From NCBI RefSeq assembly GCF_028369295.1, contig NZ_JAQMYP010000028.1, positions 62,001-126,000 of the forward strand: a stretch of 64,000 bases of DNA, in the 5' to 3' direction. Source of the DNA: Streptomyces sp. HD. Lineage in GTDB: Bacteria; Actinomycetota; Actinomycetes; Streptomycetales; Streptomycetaceae. Made by a program: the position numbers and the translations under genes. The first letter of the stretch is position 1, and each line of letters starts with the position of its first letter. Under the pieces are notes generated by a model. It did no database searches and was not told the origin of the DNA. It saw nothing but the letters and a program-made list of their open reading frames with translations. This document shows, one piece after another, positions 1 through 10,428 of the stretch.

Positions 1-245
1 GATCCGCTGGGAATCTGGAACGGCCGCAGGATGAACGTGTTGAGCAGCAGCACGAACACCAGAAGGAGCAGCAGGGTAAGGCTGATCCGGCCGCCCGGGA
101 GCCACTCGGTGATCCGCGACACCAACGCGAAACGCGACCGTCCCTCCTGCCCCTCTGTGTCCGAGGTCTCCTCGTCCGAGGTCGTCCCGGAGTCGGAGGG
201 GCGGGAGGAGCGGTCGCGCTCCGTCTGCTGTGCTTCGGTGTTCAT
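1..245 (-). CDS. lepB: Signal peptidase I, N-terminal part (runs off window start)
   Basis: Membrane-bound serine protease that removes signal peptides from secreted preproteins. The visible 81 residues are a charged cytoplasmic N-terminus rich in E, S, D and R, one hydrophobic helix (about residues 53-68, LTLLLLLVFVLLL) and then the family motif LRPFQIPSG. The window ends inside the next codon, TCN, which must be the catalytic serine of the PSGSM box. ATG start at 243-245. It lies 60 bp downstream of rplS on the same strand, the usual Streptomyces order, where several signal peptidase paralogues follow rplS in tandem. I cannot tell which paralogue this is. Confidence 0.88.
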   Translation of the reverse strand, partial: MNTEAQQTERDRSSRPSDSGTTSDEETSDTEGQEGRSRFALVSRITEWLPGGRISLTLLLLLVFVLLLNTFILRPFQIPSG

Positions 246-305
246 CGGGGCCAGATGTTATCCGGCCCCGCTTTGAACCCCGCGAGGGCGAGCCCCCTGA
301 AGCGC

Positions 306-656
306 TCAGTTCTCGCGCTTCTCCTTGATCTTCGCCGCCTTGCCGCGCAGCTCGCGCAGGTAGTACAGCTTGGCGCGGCGGACGTCACCCTTGGTGACGA
401 GCTCGATCTTCTCGACGATCGGGGTGTGCACCGGGAAGGTGCGCTCGACGCCGACGGAGAAGGAGACCTTGCGGACCGTGAAGGTCTCGCGGACACCGGC
501 GCCCTGGCGGCGGATCACAACGCCCTTGAACTGCTGCACACGGGAGCGGTTGCCCTCGATGACGCGGACGTGGACGTTGACGGTGTCACCCGGGCGGAAG
601 GCCGGGACGTCGCTGCGCAGCGACGCGGCGTCGACTGAGTCGAGCAGGTGAGACAT
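306..656 (-). CDS. rplS: 50S ribosomal protein L19
   Basis: Large-subunit ribosomal protein at the interface with the 30S subunit. It is 116 residues, the normal length. It begins MSHLLDSVDAASLRSDVP and carries the L19 core FRPGDTVNVHVRVIEGNRSRVQ followed by GVVIRRQGAGVRETFTVRK. An in-frame upstream ATG at 683 would add nine residues (MAWAKKADE), but the internal ATG at 654-656 gives the family length. It is downstream of trmD across a 134-bp gap, as in the classical rpsP-rimM-trmD-rplS operon. Confidence 0.97.
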   Translation of the reverse strand: MSHLLDSVDAASLRSDVPAFRPGDTVNVHVRVIEGNRSRVQQFKGVVIRRQGAGVRETFTVRKVSFSVGVERTFPVHTPIVEKIELVTKGDVRRAKLYYLRELRGKAAKIKEKREN

Positions 657-790
657 TTCGTCTGCTTTCTTCGCCCATGCCACAGGTCATAGACGGGAGC
701 TAGGTGTTTCGTGAGGATGCTGTCCGTGCCGGGGCGGGCGTCGTGTCCCCCTGTGGCAGGGGCGCACGCCGGACGACGCACAACAGCGAC

Positions 791-1624
791 TCATTCTTCC
801 ACGCCCTCGGTCCTGCGCCAAAATCGGCCGAACCGCTCCCCCTCCGGATCGGGCATCCAGCCCAGGATGGAGAGCATCTCGCGGTCCTTCTTGTCGAAGG
901 CCTTGGGGTCGCAGCGCTCGATGAGGTCGGGCCGGTTGGCCGTCGTACGCCTGAGCGCCTCGTCCCGCCGCCAGCGGGCGATCTTGCCGTGGTGGCCGCT
1001 GAGCAGCACCTCCGGGATGCCCCGGCCGCGCCACTCGGGCGGCTTGGTGTAGACGGGCCCCTCCAGGAGGTTGGCCATGGCGCCGGGCGCGAAGGAGTCG
1101 TCGCGGTGCGACTCGGCGTTGCCCAGGACGCCGGGCAGCAGGCGGGCCACGGCCTCCGTGACGACCAGGACGGCCGCCTCGCCACCGGCCAGGACGTAGT
1201 CACCGATGGACACCTCGTGGACGGGCATCCGGGTGGCGTACTCGTCGACGACACGGCGGTCGATGCCCTCGTAGCGGGCCGGCGTGAAGATCAGCCACGG
1301 CCGCTCGGAGAGCTCGACGGCGAGTTCCTGGGTGAAGGGACGGCCGCTGGGAGTGGGGACGATGAGGGAGGGCGCGCGCGAGCCGGTCTCGTAGCCGTCG
1401 GCCAGGACGGAGTCCAGCGCGTCCGCCCAGGGCTCGGTCTTCATGACCATGCCGGGGCCGCCGCCGTACGGGGTGTCGTCGACCGTGTTGTGGCGGTCGT
1501 ACGTCCAGTCCCGCAGGTCGTGCACATGCACGTTCAGCTGTCCACGCGCGCGTGCCTTGCCGACCAGGGAGACGTTCAGGGGCTCCAGGTACTCGGGGAA
1601 GATCGTGACGACGTCGAGCCTCAT
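791..1624 (-). CDS. trmD: tRNA (guanine(37)-N1)-methyltransferase
   Basis: SPOUT-class methyltransferase that methylates G37 next to the anticodon using SAM and so prevents +1 frameshifting. The 277-residue protein starts MRLDVVTIFPEYL. It has the conserved TPYGGGPGMVMK stretch (about residues 50-61), the knot motifs RYEGIDRRVVDEY and VSIGDYVLAGGE, and a C-terminal helical domain. The ATG overlaps the rimM stop by four bases (ATGA, 1621-1624), implying translational coupling. Confidence 0.97.
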   Translation of the reverse strand: MRLDVVTIFPEYLEPLNVSLVGKARARGQLNVHVHDLRDWTYDRHNTVDDTPYGGGPGMVMKTEPWADALDSVLADGYETGSRAPSLIVPTPSGRPFTQELAVELSERPWLIFTPARYEGIDRRVVDEYATRMPVHEVSIGDYVLAGGEAAVLVVTEAVARLLPGVLGNAESHRDDSFAPGAMANLLEGPVYTKPPEWRGRGIPEVLLSGHHGKIARWRRDEALRRTTANRPDLIERCDPKAFDKKDREMLSILGWMPDPEGERFGRFWRRTEGVEE

Positions 1625-2166
1625 GCGCTGTCATCCCTGGTGGAGACGGTCTCGGCCTGGTCGTCGATCAGGCCCGGCGGAGGCGTGATGACCGCCCGCT
1701 GCTCCTCCAGGTCGATCTCGGTGACGATCTCCCCGACGAACGGGATCATGACTTCACTGCCGTCGGGACGCTCCACGATGAACAGGTCCTGGGACGGCAG
1801 ATGCGAGATCTCGGTGATACGGCCGACCTCGACGCCGTCCGCAGTCACCACGTCCAGGTCCATGAGCTGGTGGTCGTAGTACTCGTCCTCCTCCTCGGGC
1901 AACTCGTCCGGGTCGACCTCGGCGATCAGGAGGATGTTGCGCAGCGCCTCGGCGCCGGTGCGGTCGCGCACGCCCTCGAAGCGCAGGAGGAGACGGCCGC
2001 TGTGGACGCGGCCGGTCTCGATGGTGAGCGGGCCTGCGGATGCGGGATCGGTGGCGAGTACGGCACCGGGGGCGAGCCTGAGCTCCGGCTCGTCCGTACG
2101 TACCTCCACGGTGACCTCGCCCTTGATGCCGTGGGCGCGGCCGATCCGTGCGACTACCAGCTGCAC
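1621..2166 (-). CDS. rimM: Ribosome maturation factor RimM
   Basis: Assembly factor for the 30S head that binds S19 near 16S helices 31 and 33b. It is 181 residues when read from the GTG at 2164-2166 (VQLVVARIGRAHGIKGEV). Upstream in-frame codons to 2211 would add an Arg/Ser-rich stretch unlike the family. The N-terminal RimM domain (GRAHGIKGEVTVE) and the PRC-barrel part (YYDHQLMDLDVVTADG) are both visible. It sits in an operon between khpA and trmD. Confidence 0.95.
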   Translation of the reverse strand: MQLVVARIGRAHGIKGEVTVEVRTDEPELRLAPGAVLATDPASAGPLTIETGRVHSGRLLLRFEGVRDRTGAEALRNILLIAEVDPDELPEEEDEYYDHQLMDLDVVTADGVEVGRITEISHLPSQDLFIVERPDGSEVMIPFVGEIVTEIDLEEQRAVITPPPGLIDDQAETVSTRDDSA

Positions 2167-2274
2167 TGTGCTTGATCTCCTGTCGGAACGACTACGAGCC
2201 CCGGGGCTCATACGACTGCGGGCCGGGGACGGCCCAGTGGCCCTCCCCGGCCCGAGCCGGTGCTGCGTTCGGCG

Positions 2275-2514
2275 TCAGCGGACGTGGTCCACGTCGACGA
2301 GGTCGACACGGACACCGCGGCCACCGATGGCGCCCACGACGGTGCGCAGAGCGCGTGCGGTGCGGCCGTTGCGGCCGATCACCTTGCCGAGGTCGTCGGG
2401 GTGGACCCGGACCTCCAGCACACGCCCGCGACGCAGGTTGCGCGAGGCGACCTGCACATCGTCAGGGTTGTCGACGATGCCCTTCACGAGGTGCTCAAGC
2501 GCCTCTTCGAGCAT
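2275..2514 (-). CDS. khpA: KH-domain RNA-binding protein KhpA
   Basis: Small single-KH RNA-binding protein of 79 residues, usually encoded right after rpsP in Gram-positive bacteria. The KH GxxG loop is seen in LGKVIGRNGRTARALRTVV (about residues 43-61), preceded by LEVRVHPDD. It starts MLEEALEHLVKGIVDNPDDV and lies five bases after the rpsP stop, so it is very likely cotranscribed with it. Known partners in other bacteria (KhpB/Jag) are not in this window. Confidence 0.93.
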   Translation of the reverse strand: MLEEALEHLVKGIVDNPDDVQVASRNLRRGRVLEVRVHPDDLGKVIGRNGRTARALRTVVGAIGGRGVRVDLVDVDHVR

Positions 2515-2519
2515 GCTGC

Positions 2520-2939
2520 TCAGGCCTCGGTCGACTCGGACTCGGCGGCGGCCTCGTCCTTCTTCTCAGCCTTCTTCTTCTGGGTGATCGCCTCACCCTT
2601 GCCCTCGTCGTCGCCACCGAGGGCCTCGAACGACGGGCGCGCCTTCTTCGGCTCGGCAACCAGCAGCGGAGCCGGGGCGGGCTCGCCCTTGAACTTCTGC
2701 CAGTCGCCGGTCTTCTTCAGGATGGCGAGGACGGGCTCGGTCGGCTGCGCGCCGACACCCAGCCAGTACGCCACACGGTCGGCGTCCACCTCGATGACCG
2801 ACGGGTTGTAGGTCGGGTGGTACTTGCCGATCTCCTCGATCGCACGGCCGTCACGGCGAGTGCGGGAGTCGGCGACGACGATGCGGTAGTGAGGCGAACG
2901 GATCTTGCCCAGACGCTTCAGCTTGATCTTGACTGCCAC
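2520..2939 (-). CDS. rpsP: 30S ribosomal protein S16
   Basis: Small-subunit ribosomal protein. It has the S16 core MAVKIKLKRLGKIRSPHYR and VADSRTRRDGRAIEEIG. It is 139 residues, longer than the 80-90 residues usual outside actinobacteria. The extra length is an actinobacterial-type acidic/lysine tail (KKKAEKKDEAAAES). It is the first gene of the minus-strand operon rpsP-khpA-rimM-trmD-rplS-lepB. Confidence 0.97.
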   Translation of the reverse strand: MAVKIKLKRLGKIRSPHYRIVVADSRTRRDGRAIEEIGKYHPTYNPSVIEVDADRVAYWLGVGAQPTEPVLAILKKTGDWQKFKGEPAPAPLLVAEPKKARPSFEALGGDDEGKGEAITQKKKAEKKDEAAAESESTEA

Positions 2940-3293
2940 GGGAGTGGGTTCTCCTGGTTTTGACGTGGTTGGGCACGGCGAGAGAAGCCGCGTGGGGTTG
3001 CGGTACCCGAGTGCCCGATGGACGCGTCAGCCGGAGGAGAGAGGGGTCCTGTGCGGCTGTCGAGTACAGCTAGCCATTGTGCCACACGCTGCGGGTCGCA
3101 CTGCGCCGAGGGGCGGTGAGGGGGCACGGGCATGACTGAGAGGCACCCGGCGCCTCGGGTGCCTCGGAGTGGGTCGCGCGGCCCGGAGCTGTGGGGTGCC
3201 GCCTGCGTCGGCGATCTCGGCGGCACCCCGACGTGTCGGGCGGTCCGACCGGCAGCCACGAGATGCCGGTGCTGGATGCCCCGCGGTGACGCG
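2940..3293. other. Intergenic region upstream of rpsP
   Basis: 354 bases without a credible gene. Short open frames on both strands here are proline/arginine-rich and have no recognisable family. The stretch must hold the promoter and leader of the minus-strand rpsP operon and the 3' end of the SprT-like gene. A relatively AT-rich patch near 3060-3085 (minus strand reads GGCACAATGGCTAGCTGTAC) could be promoter DNA, but I cannot assign -35 and -10 boxes with confidence. Confidence 0.4.
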
Positions 3294-3890
3294 TTACGCC
3301 GCTCCCACGACCTCCGGGATCCGGAACGGCTTCCCGCAGCCGCCGCACACGATCGGTGCCTGGGCCAGGACCGACGGAACGACCCGGACGTTGCGGCCGC
3401 AGTCGCAGACCGCCTTGACGCGGACGCCGCCGCCGGAGGAGCCGTGGCGGGCGGCCGGGCCCCGGAAGGTCCGGCTGGTGTCGGCGGAGGTCGCCGCCGT
3501 GTGGGCCTTCAGGGCGCGCTGGAGGCGTTCGATGGTCGGGCGGTACCGGCGCTTGGCCTCGGGGTTGAGCGTGACCAGGGAGAAACCGCTGCTCGGATGC
3601 GGTTCCTCGGGGTGGTCCAGGCCCAGCTCCTCGGCGATGGAGAGGAATCTGCGGTTGTGGTAGCGGCCGGCCCGGGAGGTGTCGCGAACGCCGCGCGCGG
3701 CGGCGATGCCATGGACTGCCTCATGAAGCAGTCGTTCGAAGGAGAGCTCGTGACCGCACGCGGACGACGACTCCCCGATCAGGGACTCTGGCGCGGCGAG
3801 ATCCGGCAACTCGGGGTGGTACCGCTGAATGTCGGCCCACGCCTCTGCCAGTTCTGCGGCGAGAACAGGTGGTGTCTGTGTCGTGCTCAC
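3294..3890 (-). CDS. SprT-like zinc metalloprotease-family protein
   Basis: A 198-residue protein from GTG at 3888-3890 (VSTTQTPPVLAAEL). The central motif LLHEAVHGIAAARG is an HExxH zinc-protease site, followed by GRYHNRRFLSIAEELGL, typical of SprT-like proteins. The C-terminus is a zinc ribbon: CDCGRNVRVV, then CGGCGKPF. SprT/SPRTN-family proteins are metalloproteases; some cleave DNA-protein crosslinks. This subtype (GRYHNRRF) is, as I recall, common on actinobacterial plasmids and phages, so the specific role is unknown. It stands alone, minus strand, between rpsP and proS. Confidence 0.8.
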   Translation of the reverse strand: MSTTQTPPVLAAELAEAWADIQRYHPELPDLAAPESLIGESSSACGHELSFERLLHEAVHGIAAARGVRDTSRAGRYHNRRFLSIAEELGLDHPEEPHPSSGFSLVTLNPEAKRRYRPTIERLQRALKAHTAATSADTSRTFRGPAARHGSSGGGVRVKAVCDCGRNVRVVPSVLAQAPIVCGGCGKPFRIPEVVGAA

Positions 3891-4151
3891 GTAATGACAA
3901 CGAGCCGGAGTGCCGCTGTGTTCCGATTCCGGGCCATCCCAAATAATTTGCACGTACCCGTCAGTTGCGAATGATGCGCCCTGACGAGGGCGGGTGCGCC
4001 GATCTGCGGAGAAGCCTCACAGCTCGTACCAAGCTGGTGCGTAGCCTGACGTACGCCCCGGCGCGTAGCCCGCGTCCACTCGACGGGTCCCCTGTGGCTC
4101 ACGAATACGCAAGAGGCGTTTCGGCCGCTCTCGATCCCCACGGGCGTCATC

Positions 4152-5567
4152 TCAATAAGCGCGCGCAACGACCGCGACGTTACCGGGTGCGTCCTCGGCG
4201 TCCGGCACCGACCCGTCCTCGGCGAGCAGACAGCGTACGGTCACGGCGTGCTCGGCCAGTCTGGCCTCGCCTTCTTCGCCGAGCGTCGCCCACGGCAGGC
4301 GCGCCCAGCCGCCGGCGACCGCGGCCTCGACGGCCTCCTCGATCGTCGACACGTCGACGGTGCGTGACACGCGGCGCTCGCGGGACTGCCGTAGCAGAAG
4401 GTGCTGGTCTTCTTCGAGGAGCGTGGGGAGCAGGGGCACGAGCGTGTCCAGCGGCACGGGCTCCTTGCTGCCGGGGATGCGGCGCGTGAGCATCGCCGTG
4501 CCGTTCTCCAGGTCACGGGGGCCGATCTCGATGCGGACCGGGACGCCCTTGAGTTCCCAGTCGACGGCGCGGCGGCCGAAGGGCGTGTCCGTGCGGTCGT
4601 CGACGTGGACGCGGATGCCCGCCGCCTTCAGCCGGTCCCCGATTTCGCGGACCTTGGCCAGAACCGCCTCGTCGCCCTTGATCGCGAGGACGACGGCCTG
4701 GATCTGCGCCAGGCGCGGCGGCACCCGCAGTCCGTTGTCATCTCCGTGAGTCATCACCAGGGCACCGATCATGCGGGTGGTCGAGCCCCAGGAGGTCTGC
4801 CAGACCAGTTCCTGTGTGCCTTCCTTCGACAGGTACCGGGTGTTGAAGGCCTTGGCGAAGTTCTGGCCCAGCTCATGGCTGGTGACCATCTGGAGGGCCT
4901 TGCCGTCGCCCATCATGCTTTCGAGCGTGAGGGTGTTGACGGCGCCCGCGAAGCGCTCCTTGGCCGTCTTGCGGCCCGACAGGAAGTCCATCGCGAGGAC
5001 GTTCTCCAGGAAGTCGCCGTAGACGTGCCGCTGGATGTGCGCGGCGAAGTCGCGCGCCTCCTCGTAGGTGGCGTGCGCCGTATGGCCCTCCTGCCAGAGG
5101 AACTCCGTGGTGCGCAGGAAGAGGCGGGGCCTGAGCTCCCAACGGACCACGTTCGCCCACTGGTTGATCCGCAACGGCAGGTCGCGGTAGCTCTGCACCC
5201 ACTTCGAGAAGTAGTCGTTGATGATCATCTCGGAGGTCGGGCGGACGACCGCGGGCTCCTCCAGTCCCTTGCCGCCGCCGTGTGTGACCACCGCCAGTTC
5301 GGGCGCGAAGCCCTCGACGTGGTCGGCCTCCTTCACGAAGTAGGACTGCGGGATCAGCAGCGGGAAGTAGGCGTTCTGCGTGCCCGTCTCCTTGATCCGG
5401 ACGTTCATCTCGGCCTGCATCCGCTCCCACAGCCCGTACCCGTACGGTCGGATGACCATGGTGCCCCGCACCGGACCGTTGTCGGCCAGCTCGGCCTTGT
5501 TGATCAGATCCTGGTACCAGCGGGGGAAGTCGTCCGCCCGCGGCGTGAGTACGGGTGCCTTTGCCAT
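4152..5567 (-). CDS. proS: Prolyl-tRNA synthetase, archaeal/eukaryotic-type
   Basis: Class II aminoacyl-tRNA synthetase that charges tRNA-Pro. It is 471 residues, short because the bacterial editing insertion between motifs 2 and 3 is absent. Visible features are FPRWYQDLINKAELAD at the N-terminus, motif 2 around LFLRTTEFLWQEGHTAHA, motif 3 WGSTTRMIGALVMTHGDD, the anticodon-binding domain (VHVDDRTDTPFGRRAVDWE) and the family's terminal tyrosine (VARAY). The four-cysteine zinc site found in many members of this subgroup is missing: only one Cys occurs in the last 100 residues. Streptomyces usually carry a separate bacterial-type ProRS, so this may be a second copy. Confidence 0.93.
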   Translation of the reverse strand: MAKAPVLTPRADDFPRWYQDLINKAELADNGPVRGTMVIRPYGYGLWERMQAEMNVRIKETGTQNAYFPLLIPQSYFVKEADHVEGFAPELAVVTHGGGKGLEEPAVVRPTSEMIINDYFSKWVQSYRDLPLRINQWANVVRWELRPRLFLRTTEFLWQEGHTAHATYEEARDFAAHIQRHVYGDFLENVLAMDFLSGRKTAKERFAGAVNTLTLESMMGDGKALQMVTSHELGQNFAKAFNTRYLSKEGTQELVWQTSWGSTTRMIGALVMTHGDDNGLRVPPRLAQIQAVVLAIKGDEAVLAKVREIGDRLKAAGIRVHVDDRTDTPFGRRAVDWELKGVPVRIEIGPRDLENGTAMLTRRIPGSKEPVPLDTLVPLLPTLLEEDQHLLLRQSRERRVSRTVDVSTIEEAVEAAVAGGWARLPWATLGEEGEARLAEHAVTVRCLLAEDGSVPDAEDAPGNVAVVARAY

Positions 5568-5766
5568 GGCGCGATGCTACGGATCCACGTTGCCGCGATG
5601 TGAATTCTTTTCGCCGGCGTAGCAGGCCCACAAGCCGGACCCCCAGACCCCTGGACGAGAGTGCGGACGCGGAGTTTCCTGGCATACGGGGGGGAGTGCG
5701 AGCGCACGTCACGGGGGCTATGGAATCGGGTACAGCGGCAACTCTCGGCGGATTGGGGCGCTTTAC

Positions 5767-6624
5767 ATGACACCTACGCTCGTGCGGCAGCACGTGCCTC
5801 ATGCAGGCCCGGCACCTCGCGTGGACCTGTGTGCACGCGCGCGTGACTGGTCCGAGATCCAGGAGCGGATGCTGGTCCCGCTCTACGAGGCCGTCTACGA
5901 GCGACTGGAAGTGGGCCCCGGCACCCGGCTGCTGGGCCTCGGCTGCGGCAGTGGGCTCGCCCTGCTGATGGCGGCGTCAAGAGGCGCGGCCGTCACCGGT
6001 GTCGAGTCCTCCTCCCCCGAACGGCTGACCCTCGCACGGCAGCGTCTGCTGCCCGGGGCGTGGGACACGCGCGCGCGTACCGGCGCCAGGCTGGTCGACG
6101 GCTCACCTCGCGACGCGGCCGACGCGGAGACGCCCGCGTACACCCTGGTGACCGCCTTCGAGCCCATCGGGTGTCTGGCGGGCGACTCCGAGGGGTTCGG
6201 TGAGACGCTCGCGGCCGCGACACCGCTGGCCGAGCGCGGGGCCGCCGTGGTGCTCGCCGGCTGGGGTCCGCCGGAGCGCTGTGCCACGTCGTCCGTGCTG
6301 CGGGTCGCCACGAAACTGGCCGATCCCCTGCGCAGTACGGGGAGTTGGCGCCCGGCCCTGCGTGACGACCTGGAGGAGGTCGCCCAGCACGCGGGCCTCA
6401 GGCCCGACGGTTCCGGGCGGGTGGCGTGCCCCTTCGGGTACGCGGGCGTCGACAGCGCCGTACGAGGACTGCTGTCGACTGGGCTCTTCGACGCGGCGAT
6501 CGCCGCGACCGACCAGGCCCAGGTCGACAAGGAGGTGGCGGAGGCACTGCATCCGCACCTGCGGCGGGACGGCACGGTGTGGATGCCGAACGTCTTCCGG
6601 TACCTGATCGCCCGCGTGCCCTGA
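5767..6624 (+). CDS. Class I SAM-dependent methyltransferase, substrate unknown
   Basis: A 285-residue protein with the Rossmann methyltransferase motif I LLGLGCGSGLAL (about residues 55-66) and the acidic motif II end VTGVESSSPERL. The N-terminal helix DWSEIQERMLVPLYEAVYERL is of the UbiE/Methyltransf_11 kind. The start is an ATG with a GGGGCG-type ribosome site about eight bases upstream. It diverges from proS and converges on ftsH with a 43-bp gap. Nothing nearby indicates its substrate. Confidence 0.8.
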   Translation: MTPTLVRQHVPHAGPAPRVDLCARARDWSEIQERMLVPLYEAVYERLEVGPGTRLLGLGCGSGLALLMAASRGAAVTGVESSSPERLTLARQRLLPGAWDTRARTGARLVDGSPRDAADAETPAYTLVTAFEPIGCLAGDSEGFGETLAAATPLAERGAAVVLAGWGPPERCATSSVLRVATKLADPLRSTGSWRPALRDDLEEVAQHAGLRPDGSGRVACPFGYAGVDSAVRGLLSTGLFDAAIAATDQAQVDKEVAEALHPHLRRDGTVWMPNVFRYLIARVP

Positions 6625-6667
6625 GCCCGGCGTCCCGGCCCAGAGCCTTGCGCCACGGAGCCTTGCG

Positions 6668-8608
<1,941 letters not shown>

Positions 8609-8644
8609 ATCTGGACGTTACGGCAGACCGCGGGCCATGGCACG

Positions 8645-8683
8645 CGCAGAGGGCGCCCCTTGTGAAGAAGGGCGCCCTCTGCG
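8645..8683 (-). terminator. Terminator downstream of ffh
   Basis: Inverted repeat with 14-base arms (8645-8658 and 8670-8683, minus strand CGCAGAGGGCGCCC / GGGCGCCCTCTGCG) and a short loop that can pair further. It lies between the ffh stop and the ftsH start, so it should end ffh transcripts and separate the two genes. There is no clear U-tract, as is common for Streptomyces terminators. Confidence 0.75.
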
Positions 8684-8722
8684 GCGTACGGAACGGAACT
8701 CGGCCGATGAACTTCCCGGAAC

Positions 8723-10276
8723 TCAGCCCATGAACTTCTTGAACTCGTCCGGCAGCTCGAAGTCCTGCGGAGCCTGCTGGCCGGGCACCCCGAAGGCGCC
8801 GCCGCCCTGGGCCGCCGCGGCCCGGCGGGCGGCCTCCTCCTGCTCCTGCTGCTTGCGCTTCATCGGGTTGCCGGAGCGCTGCTTGCCCTTGGCCTTCTTC
8901 GGCTGCTTCTTGGTACGGCCGGGACCGCCGCCCATGCCCGGCATCCCCGGCATCCCGGGCATGCCGCCGCCCTGGGCCATGCGGGACATCATCTTGCGGG
9001 CCTCGAAGAACCGCTCGACCAGGTTCTTGACCGCGCTGACCTCGACGCCGGAACCGCGGGCGATACGGGCGCGCCGCGAGCCGTTGATGATCGTCGGTTC
9101 CTGGCGTTCGGCCGGGGTCATCGACTTGATGATCGCGGCGGTGCGGTCGACGTCCCGCTCGTCCAGGTTGTTGATCTGGTCCTTGATCTGGCCCATGCCC
9201 GGGAGCATGCCGAGCAGCTTGGAGATGGAGCCCATCTTCCTGACCTGCTCCATCTGGGCCAGGAAGTCGTCGAGGGTGAAGTCCTGGCCCTTCTTGGAGG
9301 CCAGCTTCTCGGCCATCTTCTGGGCTTCGGCCTGGTCGAAGGTCTTCTCCGCCTGCTCGATCAGGGTGAGCAGGTCACCCATGTCGAGGATGCGGGAGGC
9401 CATCCGGTCCGGGTGGAAGGCGTCGAAGTCGTCGAGCTTCTCGCCGTTCGACGCGAACATGATCGGCTTGCCGGTGATCTGCCGGATCGACAGGGCGGCA
9501 CCACCGCGGGCGTCACCGTCGAGCTTGGAGAGCACCACGCCGTCGAAGCCGACGCCGTCGCGGAAGGCCTCCGCGGTGTTGACGGCGTCCTGACCGATCA
9601 TCGCGTCGACGACGAAGAGGATCTCGTCCGGCGAGACCGCGTCCCTGATGTCCGCGGCCTGCTGCATCATCTCCTGGTCGATGCCCAGGCGCCCGGCGGT
9701 GTCCACGATCACGATGTCGTGGACCTTGGCCTTGGCGTGCTCGATGGAGTCCTTGGCGACCTTGACCGGGTCACCGACGCCGTTGCCCGGCTCGGGCGCG
9801 AAGACCGCGACGCCGGCGCGCTCGGCGACGACGCTGAGCTGGTTGACGGCGTTGGGGCGCTGGAGGTCGGCGGCGACCAGGAGCGGCGAGTGGCCCTGCT
9901 CCTTCAGCCAGCTGCCGAGCTTGCCCGCGAGGGTGGTCTTACCGGCACCCTGCAGACCCGCCAGCATGATCACGGTCGGCGGCTGCTTGGCGAAGCGCAG
10001 GCGGCGGGTCTCGCCGCCGAGGATCGTGACGAGCTCGTCGTTGACGATCTTCAGGACCTGCTGGGCAGGGTTCAGCGCCTTGGAGACCTCGGCGCCGAGG
10101 GCGCGCTCCTTGACGTTCTTGATGAACGTCCGGACGACGGGCAACGCCACGTCCGCTTCGAGGAGTGCGATGCGGATCTCGCGCGCTGTGGCGTCGATGT
10201 CCGCCTCGGAGAGCCGTCCCTTGCCGCGCAGGTTCTTGAAAGTCGCTGAGAGGCGATCGGAGAGAGTATCGAACAC
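8723..10276 (-). CDS. ffh: Signal recognition particle protein Ffh (SRP54)
   Basis: SRP GTPase that binds signal sequences and 4.5S RNA and docks with FtsY at the membrane. It is 517 residues with the N domain first. The G domain has GLQGAGKTTLAGKL, DTAGRLGIDQEMM and LSKLDGDARGGAAL. The M domain contains the signal-sequence groove and RNA-binding helices (SRRARIARGSGVEV). A long Met/Gly-rich then Lys-rich tail (MPGMPGMPGMGGG...) is characteristic of actinobacteria. Its receptor gene ftsY is at 17669-18880 in this window. Confidence 0.97.
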   Translation of the reverse strand: MFDTLSDRLSATFKNLRGKGRLSEADIDATAREIRIALLEADVALPVVRTFIKNVKERALGAEVSKALNPAQQVLKIVNDELVTILGGETRRLRFAKQPPTVIMLAGLQGAGKTTLAGKLGSWLKEQGHSPLLVAADLQRPNAVNQLSVVAERAGVAVFAPEPGNGVGDPVKVAKDSIEHAKAKVHDIVIVDTAGRLGIDQEMMQQAADIRDAVSPDEILFVVDAMIGQDAVNTAEAFRDGVGFDGVVLSKLDGDARGGAALSIRQITGKPIMFASNGEKLDDFDAFHPDRMASRILDMGDLLTLIEQAEKTFDQAEAQKMAEKLASKKGQDFTLDDFLAQMEQVRKMGSISKLLGMLPGMGQIKDQINNLDERDVDRTAAIIKSMTPAERQEPTIINGSRRARIARGSGVEVSAVKNLVERFFEARKMMSRMAQGGGMPGMPGMPGMGGGPGRTKKQPKKAKGKQRSGNPMKRKQQEQEEAARRAAAAQGGGAFGVPGQQAPQDFELPDEFKKFMG

Positions 10277-10363
10277 GGCGCTCGCGGTCCTCGGGGTCGG
10301 TGGCAGCTGGGAATCGCCCTCCAGGGTATCCCGGCGAAACAGGTTGCCGGGATCCCCGGGGTC

Positions 10364-10428
10364 AGGGCCTGTCTTTCGGATCAGCTCGGCGTCGCGGGCC
10401 CTGGCACCCGACGCGAAAGACAGACCCT
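10364..10428. repeat. Imperfect inverted repeat overlapping glnD stop
   Basis: Two 15-base arms, 10364-10378 (AGGGCCTGTCTTTCG) and 10414-10428 (CGAAAGACAGACCCT), pair with one mismatch around a 35-base spacer. The right arm contains the glnD stop codon. It could serve as a glnD terminator. It also has the look of the small mobile-like palindromic elements scattered in Streptomyces genomes, which I infer from resemblance only. Confidence 0.65.
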
